Shown: positions 1 through 6,409 of the stretch, in pieces
How positions within the stretch are numbered: the stretch's first letter is position 1
Layout of the letters: the number at the start of each line of letters is the position of its first letter
NCBI GenBank assembly: GCA_019894815.1
Contig: JAGXNU010000058.1
Location: 1 to 10,526, forward strand
Source: Promethearchaeota archaeon
Lineage (GTDB): Archaea > Asgardarchaeota > Lokiarchaeia > Sigyniarchaeales > SOKP01
DNA: 10,526 bases
Direction: 5' to 3'
Notes under the pieces: generated by a model
Told to the model about the DNA's origin: nothing
Databases searched by the model: none
The model's input: only the letters and a program-made list of their open reading frames with translations
Made by a program: the position numbers and the translations under genes

Positions 1-1172
1 GGATCCCCCATCCTTCCAACAAAATTTCGATTCGTGCTACTAATGCATCTTTCATTGGGTCCTAGTACACCTAAATGACCTCCTATGCAAGCTCCACAAG
101 TAGAATGAGTAAAAACAGCACCAGCATTCAAGAAGATTTCAATTAGACCTTCTGTCATGGCGTTCATATAAATTTCTCGTGATGCGGGAGTAATTATTAA
201 TCTGGTTTTCGGATGTATTTTTTTTCCTTTCAATATTCTAGCGGCGATGCGTAAATCTTCCATTCTTCCATTAGTGCAACTTCCTAAGAATGCTTGATCT
301 ATTTCTTCACCTTGAACTTCTTCTATTGTTGCTAAATTTCCGGGATTTGATGGTTTAGCTATCACGGGGGTTATATTTGACAAATCATAATCTAACTCCT
401 TCTCATATTCCGCTTTTTCATCTGGTTCTACAAATTCATAAGGTTGAGTCGTTCTATTTTTTAACCATAATTTGAGTTTTTCATCGGGTAGGAAAATTCC
501 AAATTTAGCACCCGCTTCTACTACCATATTAGTTATTGTCATTCTTGAATCAATTGATAAGTGAGACGCTCCATCTCCATGAAACTCTAATGCTTTATAT
601 ATTGCACCTTTGGTTGATATTTCTCCAATCATAGTTAATATGAAATCCTTAGACATTACACCCTTTTTCAAGCGACCAGTTAGATTTATTTTAAAACTTT
701 CTGGAACTTTAAACCATAATTTTCCGGTGGCAAACACAACAGAAACATCTGTAGCACCGATACCTGTTGATAAGCAATTGAAAGCACCATATGTTGTCGT
801 ATGACTATCAGAACCGACTATTAACATCCCCGGTCTTGAAAATCCCAATTCTGGTAGAACTTGATGACAAATTCCTTTGTTAATCCCCATGTTATGAACA
901 AATTTATATTTTTCTGCAAATTTAACACAATCTTGGTGCATTCGTGCTGCGTTAATAGTTGGGGCAGGTACCCAATGATCGAGAATAAAAAATATTTTGT
1001 TAGGATCCCAAACATAGTCTATCCCGAGTTTTTCATATTCCTTATGTATCCTTCCCCCTAATTGTTCATGTACCATAATTAGATCAATGTCAGCTTCAAG
1101 AAAATTTCCGGGTGAAATGTTTTTGACTTGAGAGTGCTTTTTTAATATTTTTTCTGAAATTGTTAAGCTCAT
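1..1172 (-). CDS. leuC: 3-isopropylmalate dehydratase / homoaconitase-type large subunit (3' end cut by window edge)
   Basis: Large catalytic subunit of an aconitase-superfamily hydro-lyase that isomerises 2- to 3-isopropylmalate (leucine synthesis) or the homologous homoaconitate step. 390 codons are visible. The family usually runs to about 420 residues, so only the extreme C-terminus is missing. Visible motifs are a GICHQVLPE segment (about residues 100-108), GSDSHT (120-125), and the three [4Fe-4S] ligands: Cys299 in GSCTNGR, and Cys359 and Cys362 in STCGACIGG. The NRNFVGRMG block near the edge is typical of this family. The start is ATG at 1172-1170, sharing its A with the TAA stop of the upstream M28 gene (TAATG), so the two are probably translationally coupled. 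A weak GTGAT-type ribosome site lies just upstream. The small subunit (LeuD), which largely sets substrate choice in the archaeal enzymes, would lie beyond the left edge. Isopropylmalate, homoaconitate and dimethylmalate-type substrates therefore cannot be separated. Confidence 0.9.
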   Translation of the reverse strand, partial: MSLTISEKILKKHSQVKNISPGNFLEADIDLIMVHEQLGGRIHKEYEKLGIDYVWDPNKIFFILDHWVPAPTINAARMHQDCVKFAEKYKFVHNMGINKGICHQVLPELGFSRPGMLIVGSDSHTTTYGAFNCLSTGIGATDVSVVFATGKLWFKVPESFKINLTGRLKKGVMSKDFILTMIGEISTKGAIYKALEFHGDGASHLSIDSRMTITNMVVEAGAKFGIFLPDEKLKLWLKNRTTQPYEFVEPDEKAEYEKELDYDLSNITPVIAKPSNPGNLATIEEVQGEEIDQAFLGSCTNGRMEDLRIAARILKGKKIHPKTRLIITPASREIYMNAMTEGLIEIFLNAGAVFTHSTCGACIGGHLGVLGPNERCISSTNRNFVGRMGD

Positions 1173-2449
1173 TATACATCACAGTTTAATTCATTATTAT
1201 TACATAGTTTTTCATAATCTTGATCAATCAGATTTAGTGCTTTATTTATAATTTGGCACGTTTCTTTTAATATTTGAGGATCTACTTTATCGGGGGTATC
1301 GTGAATAGTATGTGTATAACGTGCTGCTGCTTTAGTAGTAATATCAATTGCATCCCAACCCCTTAAATGAAAAGGAACGGTATCAGTATGAGCTCCAGTA
1401 CTTAGATGAAAACCTTTTATTTGTAATTTTTCTTCTCTTGCCGCAATTTCAAGATATTTGCTGAGTAAAGGTGCATTCAATTTTCGTATTATAGCACCAT
1501 ATGATTTGAAATATTCAATTCTATTTTTTTTATGGCAAAAACAAGAAACCATATCATTATTTATTGTAAATACTCTTCCTTTTTCAAATACATTCTCATG
1601 ATCATTTACGAAAATGCGAGATCCCATTGTTCCTAACTCTTCAGCTGAAAATTGACAAAACCATAAATTAAAATTATCAAGAGGGTGATTTAAAAAGTGA
1701 GTGCTTAACTCAAACACAATAGCCATACCTGATGCATTATCTAAGGCACCTGGAGATTTATTATGGGTGCTAAGAAACATTAAAAATATGTTAGTCATAG
1801 AAACCAATATTATTGTAGTCCATACACCTGAAATTGTAATTCTGTAATCAAAGGGCATGTTTGCAAATATCATAAATAAGAATAATCCATAAAAAAAACC
1901 TAAAGAAATTCCTCCAAAAATCCAGACTTTGTAAAAAACAATTCTCCAAAAAGTCTTATAAGTTTGTGATTTTGAATCTAAATGAGCCGAAATTATAATG
2001 TTTCCTGCTACTTTCTCAGGAAGTAATTTAGCTGGGATTTTTGTGAAGATATTTGTAGCACTAAGAGTTTCCCCAAAATATTCACCCCAAAATCCGGGTT
2101 TTTCTGGATGCTTTAATCCTTTAATAATTAATAGCACTACTACCACCATAAAAATAGTAAAAATTAAGCTTAATAACGGTTGAATATAAGCAAATAATAC
2201 AAGTATTAAGTTAAATATCAGATTTAAGCTCATCAATAAAATAATTAAAGTAGTAGAATAAAAATCAGAAAATTCGAAATCTCTTCTTATAATTTGAGAA
2301 TCATTAAAACCAATCTCTTTAAAGGTATCTATTGTTAATTTAACTGCTTTCTTCTCACCCTCTGATCCTGCTAATCGAGGAAAACTGAATTTAGTTACAT
2401 ATTCAGATAATGTTTCTTTTTTAAAATTAGAATTTTTATAAGACTCCAA
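1172..2449 (-). CDS. Membrane-embedded M28-family zinc metallopeptidase
   Basis: Predicted 425-residue metallo-exopeptidase of the M28 (aminopeptidase Y/S-like) superfamily. The two-zinc site appears complete: His156 and Asp158 (SAHLDS), bridging Asp237 (GALDNASG), the Glu270-Glu271 pair (SAEELG), Asp299 (NNDM), and a C-terminal His in YTHTIHDTPD, with His380 aligning best to the family HTPxDT motif. Unlike soluble M28 enzymes it has a hydrophobic hairpin at about 66-109 ahead of the first ligand. A second hydrophobic segment pair (about 172-196 and 206-228) is inserted between His156/Asp158 and Asp237. An even number of crossings in the insert would keep the two halves of the active site on the same side. 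The N-terminus (RLAGSEGEKKA) looks like the normal family start. The only usable start is TTG at 2449-2447: an in-frame TAG lies 10 codons upstream of it and the next Met is residue 73. The gene overlaps leuC by one base. Substrate unknown. Confidence 0.85.
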   Translation of the reverse strand: MESYKNSNFKKETLSEYVTKFSFPRLAGSEGEKKAVKLTIDTFKEIGFNDSQIIRRDFEFSDFYSTTLIILLMSLNLIFNLILVLFAYIQPLLSLIFTIFMVVVVLLIIKGLKHPEKPGFWGEYFGETLSATNIFTKIPAKLLPEKVAGNIIISAHLDSKSQTYKTFWRIVFYKVWIFGGISLGFFYGLFLFMIFANMPFDYRITISGVWTTIILVSMTNIFLMFLSTHNKSPGALDNASGMAIVFELSTHFLNHPLDNFNLWFCQFSAEELGTMGSRIFVNDHENVFEKGRVFTINNDMVSCFCHKKNRIEYFKSYGAIIRKLNAPLLSKYLEIAAREEKLQIKGFHLSTGAHTDTVPFHLRGWDAIDITTKAAARYTHTIHDTPDKVDPQILKETCQIINKALNLIDQDYEKLCNNNELNCDV

Positions 2450-2493
2450 TTTGAGTATAGTTAAAATGTAATTGAAAATCTAATCAGATATCT

Positions 2494-2510
2494 AAAATTA
2501 AAACAAAAAT
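2494..2510 (-). terminator. T-rich run between tmk and M28 gene (weak)
   Basis: On the minus strand the sequence reads ATTTTTGTTTTAATTTT, 16 bases after the thymidylate kinase stop. Archaeal polymerases terminate at T-rich coding-strand runs. This could end or attenuate tmk transcription before the M28-leuC pair, but in such AT-rich DNA it may be incidental. Confidence 0.3.
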
Positions 2511-2525
2511 TTATTTTTTGGTAAT

Positions 2526-3143
2526 TTAAAATCCTTTTTCTTTTAATTTCTTGATAACCATATTTTGAATATTTTGTTGTACAATTTCAATTATGTCATC
2601 TGTATTAATAACATTATATCCTTCTTCTTTAGCTCGGTTTAAATATAGAGTTCTCACTTCAACTAAGAATTTTGTATCTTCAAATTTTTCCATAATCTTT
2701 TGATCTTTACGTGCTAAAGATATTTTTGGATCAATATCTAAAATTATTGTTAAATCAGGAGAACCTGCAAATGTATTAATCTGTTTTATCCATTCAATTG
2801 ATAAATCAGATGATTGAACTGATTGATATATAATTGAAGATTCTATATACCTATCAGAAACAACAATGAATCCCTGATCTAATTTTGGTTTTATTTCTTT
2901 TTTATAATGTAAATCTCTATCGGCAGCAAATAGTAAAGCATCAGTACTTGGAGGGATTTCATTATTTTTTAGATACTGCCGTAATAAAAGACCTATTTCA
3001 TTTTTTGATGGTTCTTGAGTTAAATGAACTTTTAAACCAAGCATTTCCAAATAACTTGCCAGCATCTTACTATGCGTGGTTGTACCCGATCCATCAATTC
3101 CATCCAAAACTAAGAAAAAAGATTTCTTATCCATTATTCTCAT
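2526..3143 (-). CDS. tmk: Thymidylate kinase (dTMP kinase) with atypical P-loop
   Basis: Phosphorylates dTMP to dTDP with ATP in the cytoplasm, feeding DNA synthesis. The 205 residues match the normal family length. Motifs: a P-loop-like DGIDGSGTTT at about 14-23; TQEPS at 42-46 (the dTMP-binding EP segment); FAADRDLHY at 72-80; SDRYIESS at 96-103, the family DRY signature; and a LID region starting LARKD at about 143 with FED and YLNRA downstream. The P-loop has Thr21 where the Walker A lysine normally stands. Everything else argues for an intact enzyme. ATG at 3143 and an in-frame ATG at 3134 (residue 4) are both possible. A TATA-like element near 3164 would place transcription start near 3138, which favours the second. 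The gene is preceded by a 182-bp gap holding a doubtful small ORF, and followed after 76 bp by the M28 gene. Confidence 0.9.
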   Translation of the reverse strand: MRIMDKKSFFLVLDGIDGSGTTTHSKMLASYLEMLGLKVHLTQEPSKNEIGLLLRQYLKNNEIPPSTDALLFAADRDLHYKKEIKPKLDQGFIVVSDRYIESSIIYQSVQSSDLSIEWIKQINTFAGSPDLTIILDIDPKISLARKDQKIMEKFEDTKFLVEVRTLYLNRAKEEGYNVINTDDIIEIVQQNIQNMVIKKLKEKGF

Positions 3144-3158
3144 TCATTAATCTTAAGA

Positions 3159-3193
3159 TATTATAAAAAGAATGTTTTTCATCTCTTATATAA
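3159..3193 (-). promoter_or_regulatory. Candidate TATA elements upstream of tmk
   Basis: Minus-strand TTTATATAAG (about 3193-3184) and CTTTTTATAA (3170-3161) both resemble archaeal TATA boxes. The first would give a leader of roughly 18 nt to the ATG at 3143. The second would give an almost leaderless transcript beginning near the ATG at 3134. Composition alone makes such matches common here. Confidence 0.35.
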
Positions 3194-3313
3194 ATGATTA
3201 TTAAATAACATACTTAACCAACTTCTGAATGAACAATCTCGTTTTACCCAAACCTTATCAACAAGTAAATTGAGTTCTCCAGAAACAATATTCGGTATAA
3301 ACAGAATTACCAT
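3179..3313 (-). CDS. Possible 44-residue small protein between tyrA and tmk
   Basis: An ORF of 44 codons plus TGA begins with ATG at 3313-3311, 12 bases after the tyrA stop, and runs through most of the tyrA-tmk gap. The product starts MVILFIPNIVSGELNLLVD and ends in a basic NHLYKR tail. It has one hydrophobic N-terminal stretch, one Cys and two Trp. No family is recognised and no clear ribosome site precedes it, although close spacing after tyrA could allow reinitiation. Its middle is less AT-rich than other gaps in the window. It may be a small gene, a relic of a larger one, or chance; an ORF this long between genes is uncommon but not improbable. Confidence 0.25.
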   Translation of the reverse strand: MVILFIPNIVSGELNLLVDKVWVKRDCSFRSWLSMLFNNHLYKR

Positions 3314-3325
3314 ATAATAAACTTA

Positions 3326-4225
3326 TTAGTTTTTCAAGATTTTCATGAACTCATAGAAGTACTTATAAGAATTTTTAAAATGGTTATCCTCACGAGAATA
3401 TACCAACCCTTCTTGAAAAATCTTATAAAAAGCGTTTTTATCTTTACCTTGTATTATCTTTTTATATTTGCTTACAACTTCTTCAAAAAGATCTAGGATT
3501 TTATAAAATTCCACATTTTCCATTTGTATTTCTCCAAACATTTCCATCTCTCTCTGGATGATGCTTTCTGCAAATACTTTTTGAAGCAGAAAGGTTGTAC
3601 CTGTAAATTTTGTCAATTCATTTAAAGGAATTCCAGATTGTTTAAGGAGAGTTAAATAGAGAATGTTTACCATGTGTGGGACTGCTAAAGTTAAAGCCAT
3701 TGTCTTATCATGTTCTTCGGGAGTAGTTGTAATGATTAATAATCCTTCCGATTGAAAAATTGAAAATAATTCTTCAATCAGCAAGTTATAATTGTTCGTC
3801 CCTCCTACCTTTAAAGCAATCATAACGTAGTTTTTCATATCTTTTATTCCTGGTCCAAACATCGGATGTAATGATATGCAATTAATTGGGTATTTTGAGT
3901 ACATATCTTGCAGTATATTATACACCATTGTTTTAAGAGAAGTTATATCGAATAATATTGCATCTCTTTTCATCATGGGGGCAATTTTCTTAATCATTTG
4001 AGGAGTTGAGGTGATTGGTATGGATACCATTATTATATCCGCTTTTTTTACACATTCCTCAAGACGCAATGAATGCTTCATACCGCAAACCATTGCGGTT
4101 TGAGTCAATTTTTCTTTATTGCGTGCAAAAAGTGTAATTTCAAATCCATATTTTTGGAACAACTTTCCAAAAACTTTTCCCATTCCGCCTGAACCACCAA
4201 TTATTGTCATGCTCTTTCCTAACAT
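3326..4225 (-). CDS. tyrA: Prephenate (or arogenate) dehydrogenase, monofunctional
   Basis: Oxidative decarboxylation of prephenate to 4-hydroxyphenylpyruvate (or arogenate to tyrosine) with NAD(P), the committed step to tyrosine. The 299-residue protein opens with a Rossmann glycine motif GGSGGMG at 10-16. It continues with DITSLKT (93-99, conserved Ser96), HPMFGPG with His120 (catalytic His in the family), and TPEEHDKTMALT with His172 in the position of the second conserved His. The remaining C-terminal half is a helical dimerisation domain. No N-terminal chorismate mutase domain and no C-terminal ACT domain is present, so mutase activity and ACT-mediated tyrosine feedback are not encoded here. 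The ATG at 4225 overlaps the aroE stop by one base (TAATG), with a GGTGA ribosome site inside the last aroE codons, four bases before the ATG. The pair is therefore almost certainly one operon. Specificity between prephenate and arogenate cannot be read by eye. Confidence 0.9.
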   Translation of the reverse strand: MLGKSMTIIGGSGGMGKVFGKLFQKYGFEITLFARNKEKLTQTAMVCGMKHSLRLEECVKKADIIMVSIPITSTPQMIKKIAPMMKRDAILFDITSLKTMVYNILQDMYSKYPINCISLHPMFGPGIKDMKNYVMIALKVGGTNNYNLLIEELFSIFQSEGLLIITTTPEEHDKTMALTLAVPHMVNILYLTLLKQSGIPLNELTKFTGTTFLLQKVFAESIIQREMEMFGEIQMENVEFYKILDLFEEVVSKYKKIIQGKDKNAFYKIFQEGLVYSREDNHFKNSYKYFYEFMKILKN

Positions 4226-5094
4226 TATTTCACCACAAATTCATTTAAAACTGATCTTTTCATTAATTCTATATTTGGTGTTTTATTTGTCCACCACTCA
4301 AATGATGATATACCTTGATATATTAACATATCCAATCCACCGAGTACTCTACATCCTTTTTCAGAAGCATATTTCATCAACTGTGTTTCTAATGGATTAT
4401 AGATTATATCAAATACAGTTAAATCTTCATGTAAATAATTCTTAGGTATTGGACTGAGGAGTATATTAGGAAACATACCGATGGTTGTTGTATTGACTAA
4501 TATATCAATCGAAGGTAACATTTCCTCAAATATTTTATTATCAAATTTCTTGTATAAAACCTCTTTATGATATACCTTAGTTAATTCAGTTGCTAAAGTT
4601 TTTCCTCGGTCGGATGTTCTATTAATTATCACCAAATTATTCACTTCTTCTATAAAAGAATGAGCTAAAGCTCGTGCTGCTCCTCCCGCACCAATAATCA
4701 TTATATTTTTTCCATTGATATTAATATTCGCTTCTTTTAGAGCTTTTTTAGCACCTGATGCATCAGTATTTCTACCTATCAATCTTCCATTTTCATTTTT
4801 AATAGTATTTATAGCCCCAATTCTACGCGCTAAAGGGGAAATTTCATCAACATATTTTAAGGTTGTCTCCTTATGGGGCACAGTAATGTTTGCACCCTTG
4901 ATATCAAGAGCTCTCACGACATCAAATGCTTGTTTAAGATTATTAGGAGCTATATCAATGGCTATGTATACATAATCCAACCCTAAATCTTTGAATGCGA
5001 CATTGTGCATTATAGGACTCATGCTGTGTTGGATGGGGTGACCAAAAATGCATATGATATTCGTTCGAGTTGAATTTTTAAGCTGATCAAACAT
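4225..5094 (-). CDS. aroE: Shikimate dehydrogenase
   Basis: NADP-dependent reduction of 3-dehydroshikimate to shikimate. At 289 residues it has normal family length. Substrate-binding features: Ser24 and Ser26 in QHSMSP, ANITVPHKE with catalytic Lys75, and RNTDASG with Asn109 and catalytic Asp111. The Rossmann part has GAGGAARA at 135-142 and NRTSDR at 158-163; the latter pattern usually marks preference for NADP over NAD. The C-terminal GLDMLIYQG segment supplies the conserved Gln260. The ATG at 5094 has no ribosome site ahead of it, so the message may be leaderless. It is the first gene of the aroE-tyrA pair and diverges from the flavin reductase-aroK pair across 102 bp. No truncation or missing catalytic residue is seen. 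Confidence 0.95.
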   Translation of the reverse strand: MFDQLKNSTRTNIICIFGHPIQHSMSPIMHNVAFKDLGLDYVYIAIDIAPNNLKQAFDVVRALDIKGANITVPHKETTLKYVDEISPLARRIGAINTIKNENGRLIGRNTDASGAKKALKEANININGKNIMIIGAGGAARALAHSFIEEVNNLVIINRTSDRGKTLATELTKVYHKEVLYKKFDNKIFEEMLPSIDILVNTTTIGMFPNILLSPIPKNYLHEDLTVFDIIYNPLETQLMKYASEKGCRVLGGLDMLIYQGISSFEWWTNKTPNIELMKRSVLNEFVVK

Positions 5095-5196
5095 TATGGT
5101 AGAGAAATTAAATTAAATTTAATTAATATGATTAATCATAAATTAATTTATATTTATTAAGTTCAAACAAGAAAATTAAGGAGGTTATAATTAATA
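5095..5196. promoter_or_regulatory. Divergent aroE / flavin reductase promoter region with three palindromes
   Basis: This 102-bp, almost pure A+T gap must carry both promoters. Three perfect 14-bp palindromes sit nearly end to end: AATTAAATTTAATT (5111-5124), TATGATTAATCATA (5127-5140) and ATAAATTAATTTAT (5138-5151). The plus-strand TTTATATTTA at 5147-5156 is a good TATA candidate for the flavin reductase gene (predicted start near 5177). A leaderless aroE would place its TATA element within the first palindrome. The middle palindrome, the only one with G-C pairs, then lies about 40 bp upstream of both predicted start sites. Operator function is inferred. Confidence 0.5.
5178..5186 (+). promoter_or_regulatory. 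Strong Shine-Dalgarno for the flavin reductase gene
   Basis: AAGGAGGTT is near-perfectly complementary to the archaeal 16S 3' tail, 10-12 bases before the ATG at 5197. It fixes that start. It is one of only two full AGGAGG sites seen in the window, the other being thiW's. Confidence 0.8.
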
Positions 5197-5751
5197 ATGA
5201 CTAAAGTTACATTAAGTAAGGGAACAACGACCTTCCCCATGCCAGCTGCTGTCATTTCAGTAGGCGTGGGAGGTGACGCGAATTTAATCACTCTAGCTTA
5301 TGTTGGAAAAGTATGCTTAAATCCCCCAATAATAGCTATTGGTATAAATACTAAGCGTCACTCTTTTAAGTTGATAGAAGAACATGATGAATTCGTAATA
5401 AACTACCCAAATATTGATCAATTAAAAGAGATGGACTATTGTGGAACGAGATCTGGTAGGGATGTTAATAAATGGGAACAATTAGGACTCACTAAAGAGA
5501 AAGGAAAAGTTGTTCAAGTACCTTTGGTGAAAGAATTTCCTTGGAACATGGAATGTAAAGTTGTTAATAGATTAGAATTAGGATCCCATGTATGTTTTTT
5601 TGGAGAAGTGGTTGCTGTTCATTGCGATAAAAAATATCTTAAGAATGACTCAATCGATCCTGATAAATTGGATACTTTCGCATATATATCAGGAAATTAC
5701 GTTGAATTAAAGACGGGAGCTTTAGGATCACATGGCTTCTCATTTAAGTGA
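5197..5751 (+). CDS. Flavin reductase-like, FMN-binding split-barrel protein
   Basis: A 184-residue protein of the flavin reductase-like / flavoredoxin family, a split-barrel fold that binds FMN and typically reduces or carries flavin. Family features visible in order: an N-terminal barrel strand with PMPAAVISVG (14-23); NLITLAYVGKVCLNPP (29-44), the usual flavin-contact region; GINTKRHSFKLI (49-60); FVINYP (66-71); the CGTRSGRDVNKW block (82-93); PLVKEFPWNMEC (109-120); and a GSHVCFFGEVV strand (129-139). No signal peptide or membrane segment. It is the first gene of a pair: its TGA overlaps the GTG candidate start of aroK by four bases, so translation is coupled to shikimate kinase. Its exact electron donor and partner cannot be told from sequence. 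Its position suggests, as inference, a service role in aromatic biosynthesis. Confidence 0.85.
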   Translation: MTKVTLSKGTTTFPMPAAVISVGVGGDANLITLAYVGKVCLNPPIIAIGINTKRHSFKLIEEHDEFVINYPNIDQLKEMDYCGTRSGRDVNKWEQLGLTKEKGKVVQVPLVKEFPWNMECKVVNRLELGSHVCFFGEVVAVHCDKKYLKNDSIDPDKLDTFAYISGNYVELKTGALGSHGFSFK

Positions 5752-6275
5752 TCATGCTGAAATCATCTGTAGCACTCATTGGATTCATGGGTACCGGAAA
5801 AACTACTATTGGAAAACTTTTAGTTAAAAAGTTAGGAGGAGAATACCAATTTATTGAAATGGATCAATTGATAGAACAAATGGCTGGAAAATCTATTCCA
5901 GAGATTTTTATTCAAGATGGAGAAGTTACCTTTAGGGAAATTGAAATTAAAGTATGTCAGAAAGTATCAACTCTTGAGAAAGTGGTTATATCTTGCGGTG
6001 GGGGGACTGTTTTAAATAAAAAGAATGTTGAAAATCTAAAAAAAAACTGTACTATTATTTTGCTTGAATCTACAATTGAAACAATTCTTAATAGAATTTT
6101 AAAAGACGGGATTCAGGAAAGACCGGTTATTGATAAGGAAGACCCAATAAAAGAAATAAAAAATTTGTTCTACTTAAGAAAACCGATATATCAATCAGTC
6201 GCTGATATAATTATTGATACAGAGAATAAAGATAAAGTTGTAGTTATTAATGAAATTATCCAAAAACTCAATTAA
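5748..6275 (+). CDS. aroK: Shikimate kinase, bacterial (AroK/AroL) type
   Basis: ATP-dependent phosphorylation of shikimate to shikimate 3-phosphate. The 175-residue product has the NMP-kinase-like fold of bacterial AroK, not the GHMP-kinase fold used by many archaea. Motifs: P-loop GFMGTGKTT (12-20, Lys18); FIEMDQLIEQMAGKSI with Asp39, the shikimate-binding Asp, where the preceding DxD Asp is Glu37; EVTFREIE with Arg63; the CGGGT shikimate loop (83-87); a LID region with ERPV at 124-127; and LRKPIYQ with Arg144. Two starts are possible: GTG at 5748, which overlaps the upstream TGA as GTGA, or ATG at 5754, which would give MLKSSVAL and 173 residues. The ATG fits the family N-terminus as well and may be the real one. 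It forms an operon with the flavin reductase gene. Confidence 0.92.
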   Translation: MIMLKSSVALIGFMGTGKTTIGKLLVKKLGGEYQFIEMDQLIEQMAGKSIPEIFIQDGEVTFREIEIKVCQKVSTLEKVVISCGGGTVLNKKNVENLKKNCTIILLESTIETILNRILKDGIQERPVIDKEDPIKEIKNLFYLRKPIYQSVADIIIDTENKDKVVVINEIIQKLN

Positions 6276-6279
6276 CTCA

Positions 6280-6290
6280 TTTTTTCTTGA
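6280..6290 (+). terminator. Short T-run after aroK
   Basis: TTTTTTC begins five bases after the aroK stop, and further T-rich DNA follows. It is compatible with an archaeal intrinsic terminator for the flavin reductase-aroK pair. No hairpin is apparent. Confidence 0.3.
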
Positions 6291-6353
6291 ACAAATTCAT
6301 TCATACTTGTAAATTCTTTATTTTGATATTTAATGATTTACTAGTGATTGAAT

Positions 6354-6404
6354 ACATTTTTAAATGTTAATTTTCTTTTAACACTCAATTCATATAAAAT
6401 GTGA
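6354..6404 (+). promoter_or_regulatory. Candidate promoter and ribosome site for the zinc-ribbon membrane protein
   Basis: A TATA-like TTTTTAAATG near 6357-6366 would start transcription near 6386. GTGA at 6401-6404, five bases before the ATG at 6410, matches the archaeal anti-Shine-Dalgarno tail, which suggests that this GTG is part of the ribosome site and not the start codon. CATATAAAAT at 6391-6400 looks like a better TATA box, but it would start transcription inside the gene. Confidence 0.35.
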
Positions 6405-6409
6405 ATCCA

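Noticed and set aside
1..6. GGATCC at the very start suggesting a cloning junction
   Set aside because: The leuC frame reads through it normally with expected family residues, and GGATCC also occurs at about 1003 and 5581, so it may be natural. No vector sequence is visible.
610..1061. Plus- and minus-strand ORFs of 64-66 codons inside the leuC region
   Set aside because: They lie in other frames of a continuous, motif-bearing LeuC reading frame and show no domain features.
4223..4227. Possible frameshifted aroE-tyrA fusion
   Set aside because: Both proteins have complete ends and normal lengths; TAATG is a clean one-base overlap preceded by a GGTGA ribosome site.
4119..4445. 108-codon plus-strand ORF across the tyrA/aroE junction
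   Set aside because: Antisense to two well-supported genes; its translation is low-complexity and has no family features.
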